From contig NC_090621.1 of the NCBI RefSeq assembly GCF_004359215.1, forward strand, positions 4,953,368 through 5,017,367: DNA of 64,000 nt. The letters run 5' to 3'. This DNA comes from Bremia lactucae. Taxonomy: Eukaryota > Oomycota > Peronosporomycetes > Peronosporales > Peronosporaceae. Below, piece by piece: positions 31,083-41,715 of the stretch. Position numbers and translations under genes: made by a program. Below the pieces are notes generated by a model that saw nothing but the letters and a program-made list of their open reading frames with translations, did not search any database and was not told the origin of the DNA. Every line of letters begins with the position of its first letter. The first letter of the stretch is position 1.

Positions 31083-31920
31083 GTGATGCAATTGCCAATC
31101 CTGGCGATTGCGGACCAAGACCGACCATTTCATGTGGTCTGTGACGCCAGTGATTTTGCAATCGGCTGTGTGTTAATGCAATATGACACAGACGGCGCAG
31201 AGCGCGTCGTTCGCGTCAGCTTCAACCAGCTGAACGCAACTAACCAGTGCATGACAAAGAATTCCTTGCCATGTTATACGCACTAGCTAGGTTTAGGGTC
31301 TATCGCTTGGGAGGTAGACCGCTCATTGCGTATACGGACCATGCGTCTTTACGCTCGGCCGTAAACGGTCCAAACCGCTCTCAAAGAATGGCGAGAGGGT
31401 TGTCTTTCTTCACGGACTATAACTTCCCCGTGAAAATAAACAGGATGACTTAACGTCGTCGCTGATGCTCTTTCGCGCCAACCCGACTTTGAGCCGGGGT
31501 GCGCAAGCGGACAGTGAGCATACGGCCACTGTTGCAACAATAAGTGTTTCGTCGTCAACATTATTTTCCGACATTAGAAAAGCTTTTCAAGAAGATAAGG
31601 CTCTTAAAGGGTTGATGGATTGCCTTAGAAATCCATCCCAACAATCCTTAAAAGGATTTTAAATAGTTTCTCAACAGATCAAAAGACAACTCGCAATGGG
31701 TTACTGTATTACACAGCCATTACTGGCGACACACCTCGTGTCGTCATCCCAACCCGTAATGATTTGCGTTTACGCATCATGTATGAGTGTCACGATACAC
31801 CAATTAGTGGTCATCGTGGACATGAGAAGACCTATCTCACGATAAGTTGCGAGTATTACAAGCCGCGCCAGTATGATTTCATCCGCAAGTAGATGCGGAG
31901 TTTATTTACCAATGAAGCCC
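31083..31920 (+). pseudogene. Gyp-1c RNase H and integrase zinc finger
   Basis: 31083-31286 has RPFHVVCDASDFAIGCVLMQ, and 31247-31453 has LARFRVYRLGGRPLIAYTDH and ASLRSAV, both core RNase H motifs. 31465-31662 is the variable tail. The zinc finger, MYECHDTPISGHRGHEKTY, is at 31780-31840; the CX2C half is lost in stops near 31880-31920. Order and strand continue from the RT. Confidence 0.85.
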
Positions 31921-33110
31921 AGTGCTTCATCCCGTGATCCATTACAACTTCTGCCTGTTCCCGCAGTGTTGCAGTCTTAATCCATGGACCTCGTCTTCGG
32001 ATTTCCTGACGACGAACATAAGAACAATGGTGTTCTTGCTTTTGTTGATCGTTTTAGCAAAATGGTACATCTTGCTGAAGTACCGGAGTCGATCACAGCC
32101 AAAGGCTGTGCACGTGTCTTTGTTGACACGATATTTTGACTCTATGGGTGACCCCGCGAACTGGTCTCAGATCGAGAGCCTAGAACCACGGCGGAATTGG
32201 CAAACTGTGTTTAAATCAATTGGAACACTGTTGAAATGTTAACTTTTGATCATCCTTAAGAAGATGGTCAGACGGAGTGGGCAAACCGTATTCTCGAAGA
32301 GATTTCTCGCGGATACGTCTATTCTTTTAAGAGTTGGAACGAGCTCTTGCCGATAATAGAATTTACCATCAACGATTCAGTGCATGCTTCTTCAAGCATA
32401 CCCCATTTTTGGTAAATGTCTTACGCCACCCACCTTGTTTGGAGGGAATTCTATTTACGTGGGAAAGAACTCACTCGAGTAAGGACATTTTAGCTCTTGC
32501 CGTCACGCATTAGCGGTAAGGTCAATGCGAGGATACGAATGTTGATTTAATCAACATTGAAGTTGACAAACTCAGTAATACAATAATGATATTACAGACT
32601 TTGACAACGATGCTAAAAGACTCAGCACCGAAAACAATAATATTAATGAGAACGATAATACCCTCAATAATGAGGAGATTAATATCTCCGCAGTGCGAGC
32701 CGGTCGCACTGAAACAGAAATAAAACCCAGTCAGCAGGTGATTTCCTGTTGGATAGAAAAGCAGTGGCCCGTTTTGTACAGGATTCCATTGCTGATGCGG
32801 TAGACCGATAGAAATAGAACTCTCACAAAAATGGAAGAGCAAAAATACTTTCATTTAATGTTAATGACCTAGTGGTACTGTCTACTGTAAACCTAAAAAA
32901 CATGTAGTGACGAATGTAGGCAGTAATAAATTACTACCCAGGTCTATCGGCCCGTTTCGTGTACTACATCGCCAAGGCAATGTGTACACGATCGAGCTGC
33001 CTCTTAGTATGCGTACGCATCCTACGTCTTATGTTCAGCGTCTCCGCCGTACCATCAGTACGAGACTTCTTCCGGTTCCGGATTTCACCGGAACAGTCTA
33101 GGGCATTCAC
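31921..33110 (+). pseudogene. Gyp-1c integrase core and GPY/F module
   Basis: Core: MDLVFGFPDDEHKNNGVLAF (about 31983) with the first Asp, a degraded second-Asp block near 32165, EDGQTEWANRILEEISRG (32260-32330), and PIIEFTINDSVHASS with the Glu (32350-32395). After a divergent AT-rich stretch (32500-32870) the C-terminal module NKLLPRSIGPFRVLHRQGN and HPTSYVQRLRR is open at 32907-33101. The decay matches the rest of this element. Confidence 0.85.
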
Positions 33111-33467
33111 CAAAGCTTCATGGTTCCGAGCCAAAGCCGTATCTTCTCGGTACCGACTCTGATTGTCTTGAATCAGACGATCCACTCATTTTTTCTCCAA
33201 GGGAATGATCTTCTGACGAGCTGTCACCATCTCGTTTTGAAGGAACTGATGTGTCCTCTCGTTCGCCAGTTGATCCGTCGCAACCTGCACACAATTTTAA
33301 TCTACCAACTGGTCACGAGAAACATTATTAGCCATCACCGCTAACTCGCGGCGACGGGATCGCTCGTGATCAGAATCCTTTCTCAAAAAATAAAGGGCGT
33401 GATCCGAATCATGATGTTGATTCGGGTTCGTCAAACGAGGCGAACCCGACCCCCCCCCTCCACATCC

Positions 33468-33667
33468 ATTGACGGATTCGAGTGGTGAGAAGCATTTTCT
33501 TGTTGAAAGCTTTTCGAACCACCCAGAGGTAAATAGAGTTCGAACGAGATATCTCGTTCGTTGGCGAGGGTATCCACCCTCACATGATAGCTAGGAGCCT
33601 CGTTCCCAATTGATGTTGGACGTTCCAGGTTTCGTCTTGCAGTACGAACAGCCCCATCCTCCTTGAC
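33468..33667 (+). pseudogene. Gyp-1c chromodomain
   Basis: This frame contains SGEKHFLVESFSNHPEVNR, TRYLVRWRGYPPSHDS, a TAG where Trp is expected, then EPRSQLMLDVPGFVLQYE and a stop at 33665-33667. The tag-for-Trp change is the only lesion. It confirms that Gyp-1 is a chromovirus. The opposite strand is also open here (33431-33739), which matters for the antisense ORF. Confidence 0.84.
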
Positions 33668-33679
33668 AGAAGGTCCATC

Positions 33680-34754
33680 GGAGAACGAGCGCTTTCCGCG
33701 CTCGTAATAGGATTGGAGGTTCTCAATCCCTTCACGCATCTCGTAAGAGATGAGCGTTCTCCAATGAAGATCTTTAAGAAATATGCTTTCTTTTGGGGCA
33801 TGACCTGCACCCTTAAAACAGCAGGAGCATGGGTCCCCCCACGAGAGGCAAGGAATCCCTGTCTCCTAAGACAAACAGTACAGCTTATATCATGCACCGA
33901 CTACGGTCTGTTTCTCGAACCGCTCACGGAAAGCATTTAGCTTGTCAAGCCAGACCTCACGGCCTATTTTTGTACATGCTGTATAAAAGCTGTCGAAGTT
34001 TAGCGCAAAGGTTTGACATCCTTTGTCAGCTTAGAGGAGTACCACCGATGCCGGAAAAGGCATCGGTGAGGAATTTCGTCTCATCCTCACCGGGCATGTG
34101 AAACCTGGATGAGTTGAATAGCGGAATATGACATCGATCGTTGTTCATACAGACCAACGAATGAGGTTTCTCCTAGAGGGCAACCAAGGCCGATTTTCAG
34201 GAGCGAACCGCAACGTATTGCGATCCCTCTCGTGTTGGCTCATGTTAACGTCAACGTTAACTTAGCCCTTGGAGCGATCTCTAGAATCACTCCCTTCCTG
34301 GTGATGCAAACTATCACCACCAGCAGCACTCTTCCCCTCGCGACCACTTAATTTTCTGGGTGACGCATGCTAACGTTACCAGAGTGGTCATCGCTCACGG
34401 AGTCATCGGATGATGACTCCTCACCAAAGAGGTTCGACGAGTCGAATAACCTCGTCATCACCCCTCTAGTTGTCACGTTAGAACCTGAAGGCTTAACGGA
34501 CTCGGCCCCGGGTGATCCAGCGGCCTTTACAGTAGACACTGAGTCCGGCGATGCCGGTGACTTGGTCCACTCACCTACAGTCGGTGTAGCAGATGACTTG
34601 TCATCGTCACCTCCAATGGGAGTAGGTGACGTATTCCCCGCAGTAGACGTATTAGCGTCCATTGATAAATTTCATTACCAACAGCTGCACTGTACCGTGC
34701 AGCTGTCAGCTTTGCGGCCTCACGGGCCACGCGCACAGACTTATTAGTCGCCAT
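33680..34754 (-). pseudogene. Antisense ORF X of Gyp-1c
   Basis: A minus-strand frame opposite to the element, between its chromodomain and 3' LTR. It starts at ATG 34754 (MATNKSVRVAREAAKLTAA). A Ser/Thr/Asp-rich stretch follows (34348-34662; FDSSNLFGEESSSDDS), then a conserved part with RFAPENRPWLPS, ACTKIGREVWLDKL, RERFEKQTVVGA, a Cys cluster CSCCFKGAGHAPKES, and WRTLISYEMREGIENLQSYY (about 33700). Partial homologues at 35413-35575 and 36390-36972 keep the protein pattern, so this is real former coding sequence. Function unknown; the Cys cluster might bind metal. Stops and frameshifts are present. Confidence 0.7.
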
Positions 34755-34900
34755 GTTGATTTCGGTCAAAATCAATTTATGAAAATAAAATCGGAATTAT
34801 TGTTAAAATCAACATACAAAAATTAAAGGGAAAGACATAATAGTATATCGTTTCACCCTACATCAGTCACTATGGTGACTGTTGGTTAAGTGGTGGTGAG

Positions 34901-35412
34901 TGTAACGGGGTCCCGTTACACAAGTATTATATCCTATAGGAGGAATAGGAAATAATATTTCCTATGAGAGGAAATAAATGAAGAAGTTTAAAATTATTAT
35001 CTTTATTAATTTTGACTTCAATAGTTCCATTAATACCAAATTTGGTAATATTGATGCAATTAGACATTAGTTCTATTGATTGGTTGATTTAAGTTTAAAT
35101 CAACCCCGCCAATCGGTTTAAGACACGATTGTGCGGTGCGCAAGAAGGTGCCATACCTTGTTACTTATTAATATAATAGGTTCAGTAGTAAGTAGAAGAT
35201 CGTTTCGTAGGAATGTGAATAGATTAATACAGTCTTACCTTTTCTCTATTCTAAGGCCTTAGTCTAGACCTTTACTCTGAAGACCCTTAGCTTCTTAAGA
35301 AATCGTCCTCGGTACCTTTGTGTACGTGAAGCTTCGAGGCACCTATCCTACACTGTAATCAGTGTATGATTAACTAGTACTGGTCAGCACTAGTGAAATG
35401 TGCCTTGTTACA
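34901..35412 (+). repeat. Gyp-1c 3' LTR
   Basis: A 512 bp LTR starting TGTAACGGGGTCCCGTTACA (a near-perfect 20 bp palindrome) and ending GTGCCTTGTTACA. It follows the antisense ORF, so it is the 3' LTR of the 28396-34900 element. It differs from the LTRs at 1296, 2640 and 7502 except at the termini, so it is a subfamily. A truncated relative lies at 41472-41714. Confidence 0.82.
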
Positions 35413-35575
35413 CAAAAAAACCTTGGGAAAACGAGCGCTTCGTGAGCTCGTAAAAGAATTGTAAGCTATCAATCCCTTCGCGCTTCTCAGAAGAGATGCA
35501 CGTCCTCCAGTGAGAGTCTCTAAGGGAGTACGCAATTCTAGGGGCATGGGCTTCACCCTAAAGCAGCAGGAGACG
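35413..35575 (-). pseudogene. ORF X C-terminal fragment
   Basis: On the minus strand, a segment similar to the end of ORF X: SHWRTCISSEKREGIDSLQF and KRSFSQG. It is cut by the LTR at 35412, whose TGTAACA supplies a stop. At 35575 it changes without a gap to the N-terminal half of Gyp-3 gag, one side of the inversion described in the findings. Confidence 0.72.
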
Positions 35576-35860
35576 CGGGAAGTGCGACGTCTTTAGACGT
35601 GCTACATGTGAGTGCTTACTTACTCGCTTTCCTACCGAGCTTAAATATAGCCATGACGGAGGCTATGGACGTTTTCGTTTATTTAATCCAGAAAAGGAGA
35701 TTTCCTTCCTCTTTGCCCTCATATGTGTTAACACTGACAGCAAGAGGGCGAGCCTTAGGCTCCGGATCAGGTACAGGATTGTACCGAGTTCCGCTAAGTG
35801 ATCCTTTGCTGCCCGATAAGAGAGGATTCATATTAAGTCTTTAGGCCTTGCATCAAGAAC
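35576..35860 (-). pseudogene. Gyp-3 gag N-terminal fragment (inverted)
   Basis: Minus-strand frame with [27 protein letters not shown], a stop, then AIFKLGRKASK and ALTCSTSKDVALPA. This is the gag matrix/capsid start of a Gypsy family. The sequence stops in mid-capsid at about 35575, and the missing continuation (LPKHHLTSMFVPSNQ...) is found at 36973 on the opposite strand. A 5' LTR and primer site follow to the right (36009-36356). Confidence 0.75.
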
Positions 35861-36026
35861 ATCTGGGCCTGGGAAAGGTTGTGATCTATGTGATCGAGCC
35901 CATACAAAGTTCTGAGCTTCTTATATGCTACTCGTTTCGCTTTGAAAGTTTGGGGAAGATATCCATGCCAGAAGAGGCTAAATTTAATTAATTATCAAGT
36001 GTAAATTGCCTGCGAGTGCTTCCAGG

Positions 36027-36356
36027 TGTAGCGAAGCTACTTCGCTCCTCTATACTTAAAGAGTCGCTTAGTTCTATAGTCTTAAGAAGTTTAACAACTT
36101 CGTAAGTCGTACAAGCTCGTATAACTTAATGAATCCTAGTTCAAGGGACCAATGGTTCGTAGACCTGAGCGATATCTATGCTTGCGAGTGTGTACATGCG
36201 GCTTTGTACTATCACAGATCATTGGCAAGCCTTAGTAACGCATTTGACGGTTTTAGATCAAACGGGGAACTGAACTATATTTAATATTACGACCTTACTC
36301 TAATTTCATTTAAATATAATTTTGGCCTCCAGATCTTTATCTGAGCAATTTTGTCA
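36027..36356 (-). repeat. Gyp-3 5' LTR
   Basis: A 330 bp LTR, + strand TGTAGCGAAGC...TTTTGTCA. Its reverse complement matches 48655-48988 with gaps (shared blocks TTGAACTAGGATT and GAGCTTGTACGACT). Just outside it, 36016-36024 reads TGGAAGCAC on the minus strand, one base from the TGGTAGCAC primer site of the other families, with the same 2-base spacing. Positions 35861-36008 are leader sequence without a clear ORF. Confidence 0.78.
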
Positions 36357-36389
36357 TAAAACGGTGGGTTAAGACGAGAGAGATCAGAT

Positions 36390-36972
36390 ATTAATCTCCA
36401 AGATGTTCCATTCCTCGGACTATATTGATGAGGAGTCATCTTGTAATGACTCCGATCTAAAGAGCCCCCGTACCGGGAATGCTAAAATGTACCACCAGGA
36501 ACGAAGGATTGTAAAGATCACTTCAACAGAATGTTAGTCTGCAACTTAGCATTAACCAAAGGAACGGAGACCGCAATTCGTTGCGGTTCGCTCCCGAAAA
36601 GAGTCTTGGTTGCCTGCAAAGGGCAACTTGGTTCGTTGGTCTGCTATGACCAACGAACGGTATATGACCAACGAGCGGTATAAGATCCCGTCGTCACTCA
36701 TCCAGACTTCACAGTTTGGTGACAACAAAAACGAATTCTTCATCGATGCGTTTTTGGCATCGATGTTACACTTGGACGCGTGCTAAGGATGCAACTCCTT
36801 TTAGTTTTACGCTTCGGGAGCATTCATACAGAATGTGCAAATCGTAGGCTGCGAGACCTAGTTTGACAAACTGGTTATGGCATGTGACAGGATTGAAAAC
36901 AGGTACTTAGTTGGTGCACCCTATAAGTTGCACCGCTCGTCCAAGTAGGCAGGTTTACCTTGCCTCTCGTGG
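36390..36972 (+). pseudogene. ORF X N-terminal and middle fragment (inverted)
   Basis: A plus-strand series of frames similar to ORF X: MFHSSDYIDEESSCNDSD, then RSRKESWLPAKGNLVRW, NEFFIDAFLASM, ETxFDKLVMACDRIENR, VGAPYKL and GLPCLSWG. It stops being X-like at 36972 (CTCTCGTGGGG), exactly where the piece at 35413-35575 would continue. Beyond it comes the second half of Gyp-3 gag. Confidence 0.74.
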
Positions 36973-37662
36973 GGTGTGATTTGCCAAAACATCATCTGAC
37001 TAGCATGTTTGTCCCATCTAATCAGATTTCTCGCACACGATCACGATATTTAGCGGCTCGTCAGGGTAGACCGATCCTAGGAGACTACGCCCAGGAGTTA
37101 AGAGCTCTTTTTGCCGCTATACATCAAGGCCGAGGGCAAGAAGTGGTTAAATTATTCGTTCATAATGGAAGACCTTAATGCGGGGGTTGCCCAAACGGAA
37201 TTGTACCAATCTCATCCCGTTACTTTAGAAGCGGCAATTGCCATGGGGTTACGCGCTGAGTTCGACTTTAAGTCCTCTCGCGTTGGTACGCAGAAATATT
37301 GGAAAGCCCGTCGAGCGCATCAGATTTGTCTATTAGTAAGGAGAAGAAAAGCTGTGGAATAGCATTCAAACATCGTAGATGTTATATGCGAGAAAGCACT
37401 AAGCACTTGCGCCCGGCTTGTCCGTTGCGCAATTCGCGCAAAGCTCGAAGCATCAATCCCACCTTATACCAGAAAGCTGTACGGTGCGGGAAACGCCGAG
37501 TGGGGCCGGGCGGTCTACTGGGGAAGAACTAGGGTCGGTAAACCATTAGGAGGAGAGGATAAACAGGGCTTAGTTACAAAGACCTCTGTGCTTAATGGTA
37601 TGGGACGTGAATGCAAGCCCGGCTTGTTTGTCACTAAGTCAACTTTAAGGCTTTGACAAGAC
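36973..37662 (+). pseudogene. Gyp-3 gag C-terminal half and protease start
   Basis: Plus-strand frames: LPKHHLTSMFVPSNQISRTR, SRYLAARQGRPILGDYAQEL, HPVTLEAAIAMGLRAEFDFK (37200-37290), then a knuckle RCYMRESTKHLRPACP in which the second Cys is Arg. After a linker, NGMGRECKPGLFVTKSTLR (37590-37640) resembles the sequence preceding a Gypsy protease. It is cut at 37662, before the active site, by minus-strand Gyp-2. Confidence 0.78.
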
Positions 37663-38311
37663 ATGGTGAATTTTCGGGTATCCTCTCCACTGGACGAGGA
37701 TTTGATGCTTCTTCCTCACGGAGCGGTGGGCAAGCAAACTTTTAGCAAGGAAGCGTTGATTCCCATCCGCATCCAATCAGTGCAGGCGGCGCTCGATAGG
37801 AGTGGCGATTTTGCCCACATAATCGCTGCTGCCTTTCCCGCGATCGTTCAGTTGCAGGCATTAAGCGCTGCTGAACGACGCATTGGGGATTTCGAGGGTC
37901 AAGTCTTGCTACTGACCTCGGCTTCATGATGCTCGCGCGAAAAATCGTCAGGGTTACGAACGCTTGAAACTTCGGCTGGACATCTTTAAGAAGTTAATGC
38001 TGAGGAACCGTATTACGCGCGTGGTATCTCTCGCTCTCCGAGTCCGTTACGTTCTCATGGGAAGAGAAGGTCGGAGGCAAGTCTTTCGCCTTCCTCATTT
38101 CCCCCATCTGTTTAATACTGAACCCATGGTCGGTGTCACCAACAGTCTCCTTAGACTGATGGGAATATGTGACCTCATCTGGGTCCACATACCGTTTGAG
38201 ACGACCCACGTAAAAGACGGGGTGCATCTTCATATATGGCGGGAGGGTGAGCCTATAATTTAGGTCTTTGACCTTCTCGACCACAGTAAATGGCCCAATG
38301 TAACGTAGCAA
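37663..38311 (-). pseudogene. Gyp-2c integrase C-terminus and chromodomain
   Basis: 37994-38311 gives LRYIGPFTVVEKVKDLNYRL and HPVFYVGRLKRYVDPDEVTY (GPY/F module and tail). 37742-37927 and the following bases give NRHSYRAPPALI and LAHRSVRKKHQILVQWRGYP, a chromodomain truncated after YPK at 37662. On the other strand the same bases hold an 88-codon open frame (37663-37929) rich in Ala/Leu heptads. Confidence 0.83.
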
Positions 38312-39580
38312 TAATTTTAAGTACCCCCAGGTAGTACAAAAATTGCGATTTTAGGTAGAGTAACAGTACTTAACAGTACTTTATGTCGAACACTTAAGCA
38401 TTCATTATTTTTGCGACCATTTCAGTCAGCATTCTTTTGTTTATCTTGTGCGCTTGCCGTTGCGCCACGGTCACGGACTTTTCGTGGGATGGCTAATCGC
38501 TCATCCACAAAGTGTTAAGCCTCGCTCAGGCTTTTAGCATTCAACTCGCCTATGACATCGCCGGAATCGTTCGTAGGACGTAGTTGTAAGCAACGAAACA
38601 TCGCTATTGTGTGAGAGCACATGCATTCCTTGCCGTGACTACATACTGACCACTGCCAACCCGGCAGGGTCACTAAGGCAAGTTTCGTCGTTGAGATGAT
38701 ACCCTCGCGGGTCATCGTCATATTGACGAAGCTATGTCCCTCTTTCGCACCGAGCGTAGTGAGGGGCCCTCCCCCACTAAAACTCGGGCGCGCACAAACG
38801 AGACTGGCATCCGAGGATGGAGCAGTCCGTTAATATAAAACGGTGTCTCACCCGTACTGGCGTGGACACTGTTATTTATAGCGAACTCCACAAAGGGCAA
38901 TTGCTTGCTCCACTCTTTGGGAGTTGCTATAGTGCGCAAGACATCCGCCACGACCCGATTGGCACGTTCTGTTTGGCCATCGGTCTGGGGATGATCTGCG
39001 GTCGACATGTGGAGCTTGCTACCTAGCAGCTCAAACACTTGTCGCCAAAGCCCGGACATAAAACGTGGAGCCCGGTCCGATACTATGGACTCGGGCATCC
39101 CGTGTAGTCGGTTAACATGATCCAGAAAAGAGAACCTACTCCTTGCGTGCGACCGATGTTTTACATGATGCTAAATGCATCATTTTGCTCAGTCTGTCTG
39201 CGAAGACGACGAGCCCCGTATGACCCTTGTGATCAAGCGGCATGCCAAAACATGAAGTCCAGACTTAATGATTTCCAACAATCCATTGGAATTGGTACCG
39301 GCTTCAGTGGCGCACTGCTGGACGGTGCAGGCTTAATGCGCTGACACTGTTCGCAAAAGCGAATATAGTTGGCCACCCATTTTTATAGGTGTGGCCACCA
39401 AAATTCCCCTGACACTCGTAAGAATGTCTTTTCACGGCCCAGATACCCACTAGATGGTGCATCATAGAGCTCGTGAAGGACATTAGCTTGAGACTGTGTC
39501 AGGAGGAAAATAGATTCTCAAGGGATCACAAGGTGACAGATGATGCCACAACAGGCCATCGCTGTAGCTATAGCGATTAA
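38312..39580 (-). pseudogene. Gyp-2c integrase core and zinc finger
   Basis: 38718-39098 is the core (PESIVSDRAPRFMSG with the second Asp, ADHPQTDGQTERANR, KQLPFVEFAINNSVH with the Glu). 39100-39340 holds the decayed first part of the core, and 39340-39500 the finger remnant (HELYDAPSSGYLG-like, FCEQCQRIKPAPSS). It is very similar to 19170-19850 and 57513-58307. Confidence 0.85.
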
Positions 39581-40362
39581 GTTTAGCTTGCAGGTGCCAC
39601 AGAAGGGAATTATTTCGTCCACCGAAGTGATCGAACAGCAGGCGACAGTGGTCGTCCTGACTGTAACTCTCTTGTATATCAGCGGCTAATGAGCTCGCTA
39701 CGTGGTATTCTTTATGGCTGCCAACGTTGACGGCTGAAATTGTGCTTTAGCACTACACACACTTTTCCTGGTGTGTTACCTCGAAATCTGGTCTGCGCGA
39801 TAAAGCGTCAGCCAAGACATTCGACTTACTCGGCTTGTATTCAACTTTGAAATTAAATTCAGAGAAGAGTGTAAGCCTTCTTGCCATTCGAGACGAGAAT
39901 TGCGGTGAGGTTTTAGCAGTCCGCAGTGAAGCGTGATCCGTATAAATCACAAATGGTTCGGTCCCCAACAGATGCACTCGAAACTTAACAAGAGCATACT
40001 TTATTGAAAGTAGCTCCTTGTCATGCACAGGGTAATTTTTTTGTTCCCCATCTTTAAAAGGCGGGACTGATAGGAGATGATACGGTCAACGCCGTCGTCA
40101 TCCTTTTGCATGAGCGCGCTGCCGATTGGAGAATTACTTGCATCGCAGACGACGCTAAAGGGCTTATCGGTGTTGGCAATATCAAGACCGGTGCCTCAAC
40201 AGGATATTGCTTCACTGGTGTGAACGCATCATCTTGTTCTTTCAACCAAACCCATTCTGCGTGCTTCTTAAGAAGATCAGACAACTGTTAAGTTTGCTCA
40301 GCATTATTCTTGCTATATGTATGCAAGTAATTAGCGAGCCATAAAAATTGGCGCAAATACCT
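39581..40362 (-). pseudogene. Gyp-2c RNase H and RT connection, truncated
   Basis: 39753-40028 is open: MHDKELLSIKYALVKFRVHL, LLGTEPFVIYTDHASLRTA, ADALSRRPDFEV. 40054-40284 covers the RNase H start, frameshifted after the first Asp region, and the connection. Homology to 13240 ends at about 40362. Confidence 0.85.
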
Positions 40363-40549
40363 AACCTAAATTGATTACAGTGAGGGTGGGGCGCCTCGAC
40401 TACTCACGTACAGAGTAGCTAAGAAGTCTAAGCAGTTAAAGGTAAATGCTAAGGCTTTAGAATACAGAAAAAGTAAACTGTACGAATATATTAAGTTCCT
40501 ACGTAACGATCTTCTATCTACTAATGAATTATTATAATATAAGTATCTA
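40363..40549. other. Unassigned AT-rich spacer
   Basis: About 190 bp with no convincing reading frame on either strand and no match I can see elsewhere in the window. It lies between the Gyp-2c truncation and the LTR pile. Confidence 0.5.
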
Positions 40550-41353
40550 CGTTTTGTAACCAATCAATAGATGCCACCTCTGTAAATGTGCACCACTACG
40601 TTGCGAGCGTGTTGTTCCGAATACCTCGGATTCGCTAGCCGTCTTCCCTTTTAATGTGAATACACCTATGTGCATCACATACACGACGGTGGGTCACTTT
40701 GTGCACCACACCTAAGTGGAGGTCTAAGTACTTCATATGAAGTAATTGACCATCCCGTTAAGTACACCAAGTGTACTTAATGAATTGACAAACAAAAAGC
40801 AACTTTTGCCCGTTACGCGTCATCTTTTCTATGTAAATATGCTTATGTATATCACATACACAAGGGTGGGTCATTATGTGATCCTTACCCTAGTGGCAGG
40901 TCATAGTACTTCATATAAAGTAATTGACTTCCCACTAAGTGTACTTAATGGGTTTGTAACTTTAGGCCATTTAGTCCGTAACAGCTCTAGATTCGCCCGC
41001 CTATAGCTGTGCTCTCATAGCTGTGACGTCACGAAAACGGTCACCCGTCTTTTCGTGCGCAATGTGTATTAGGAAGTAAGTTTAAGGCTGGTCTGTGTTG
41101 AATTTAAATAAAATATTAAGGGTTTTATCCAATGGTCAGATGCATCTCTGTAGATGCGCTTCCCTACGTGGCGAGCATTTTCATTTAATATACCTTCACT
41201 CGCAGATGACGTTAGTCCCAGACGTCATCCCTGAAACGTAAATCCACCTGCGCATCACTTACCCAAGGATGTGTAACTAAATGAACTTCAAACGGGCGAC
41301 AGGTCAATTAATTTTACACGAATGAAGTAACATAAGGCAGCTAGCCCGTTACA
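40550..41353 (-). repeat. Three stacked Gyp-2-type LTR pieces
   Basis: Piece 1 (40550-40816) starts at a sequence like the LTR middle (CAATCAATAGATGCCA) and ends TGCCCGTTAC. Piece 2 (40817-40983) repeats only the distal third (ACATACACAAGGGTGGGTCA...TAGTCCGTAACA). Piece 3 (40984-41353) runs from the proximal part (GCCCGCCTATAG) to AGCCCGTTACA. All are in the same orientation as 9872-10443 but diverged from it and from each other. Confidence 0.75.
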
Positions 41354-41471
41354 CTACTAACCACTCTCTCGGCGCAAAGGCGCCATTCCGTCTCGTAATT
41401 ATAAGAATTCTCTTCTGCTGTAAGCAGTATGATTTTGATATATACTATCACACGGTTTTAGAAAATTGAAA

Positions 41472-41714
41472 TGGGGGGTGTATCGTTACATAAATATTAT
41501 TTTATACAAGAGGATATATATATATTATTTCCAATAACAGGAAAAAAACAAAGAAGTACATTTTTATTATCTCTATTAATTTTGACTTAATAGTTCCAAT
41601 ACAACCGAAATTGGTAATATTGACGCAATAAGACATCAGTTTTATTGATTGGTTGATTTAATATTGAGTCAACCCCGCCAATCGTCACAAGACACGATTG
41701 TGCGGTGCGCAAGA
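41472..41714 (+). repeat. Truncated LTR of the Gyp-1c subfamily
   Basis: Matches 34901-35160 (GGGGTGTATCGTTACA..., TTATTGATTGGTTGATTTAA, CAACCCCGCCAATCG, GCGGTGCGCAAGAA). It breaks into Gyp-2 gag at 41710-41715, where the six bases CAAGAA fit both parents. The 41354-41471 spacer holds nothing recognisable. Confidence 0.75.
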
Positions 41715-41715
41715 A

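Noticed and set aside
35599..35844. Plus-strand 81-codon frame starting with a signal-peptide-like segment, as in a secreted effector
   Set aside because: The opposite strand reads Gyp-3 gag ([14 protein letters not shown]), so the hydrophobic start is a shadow. No RXLR-type motif follows.
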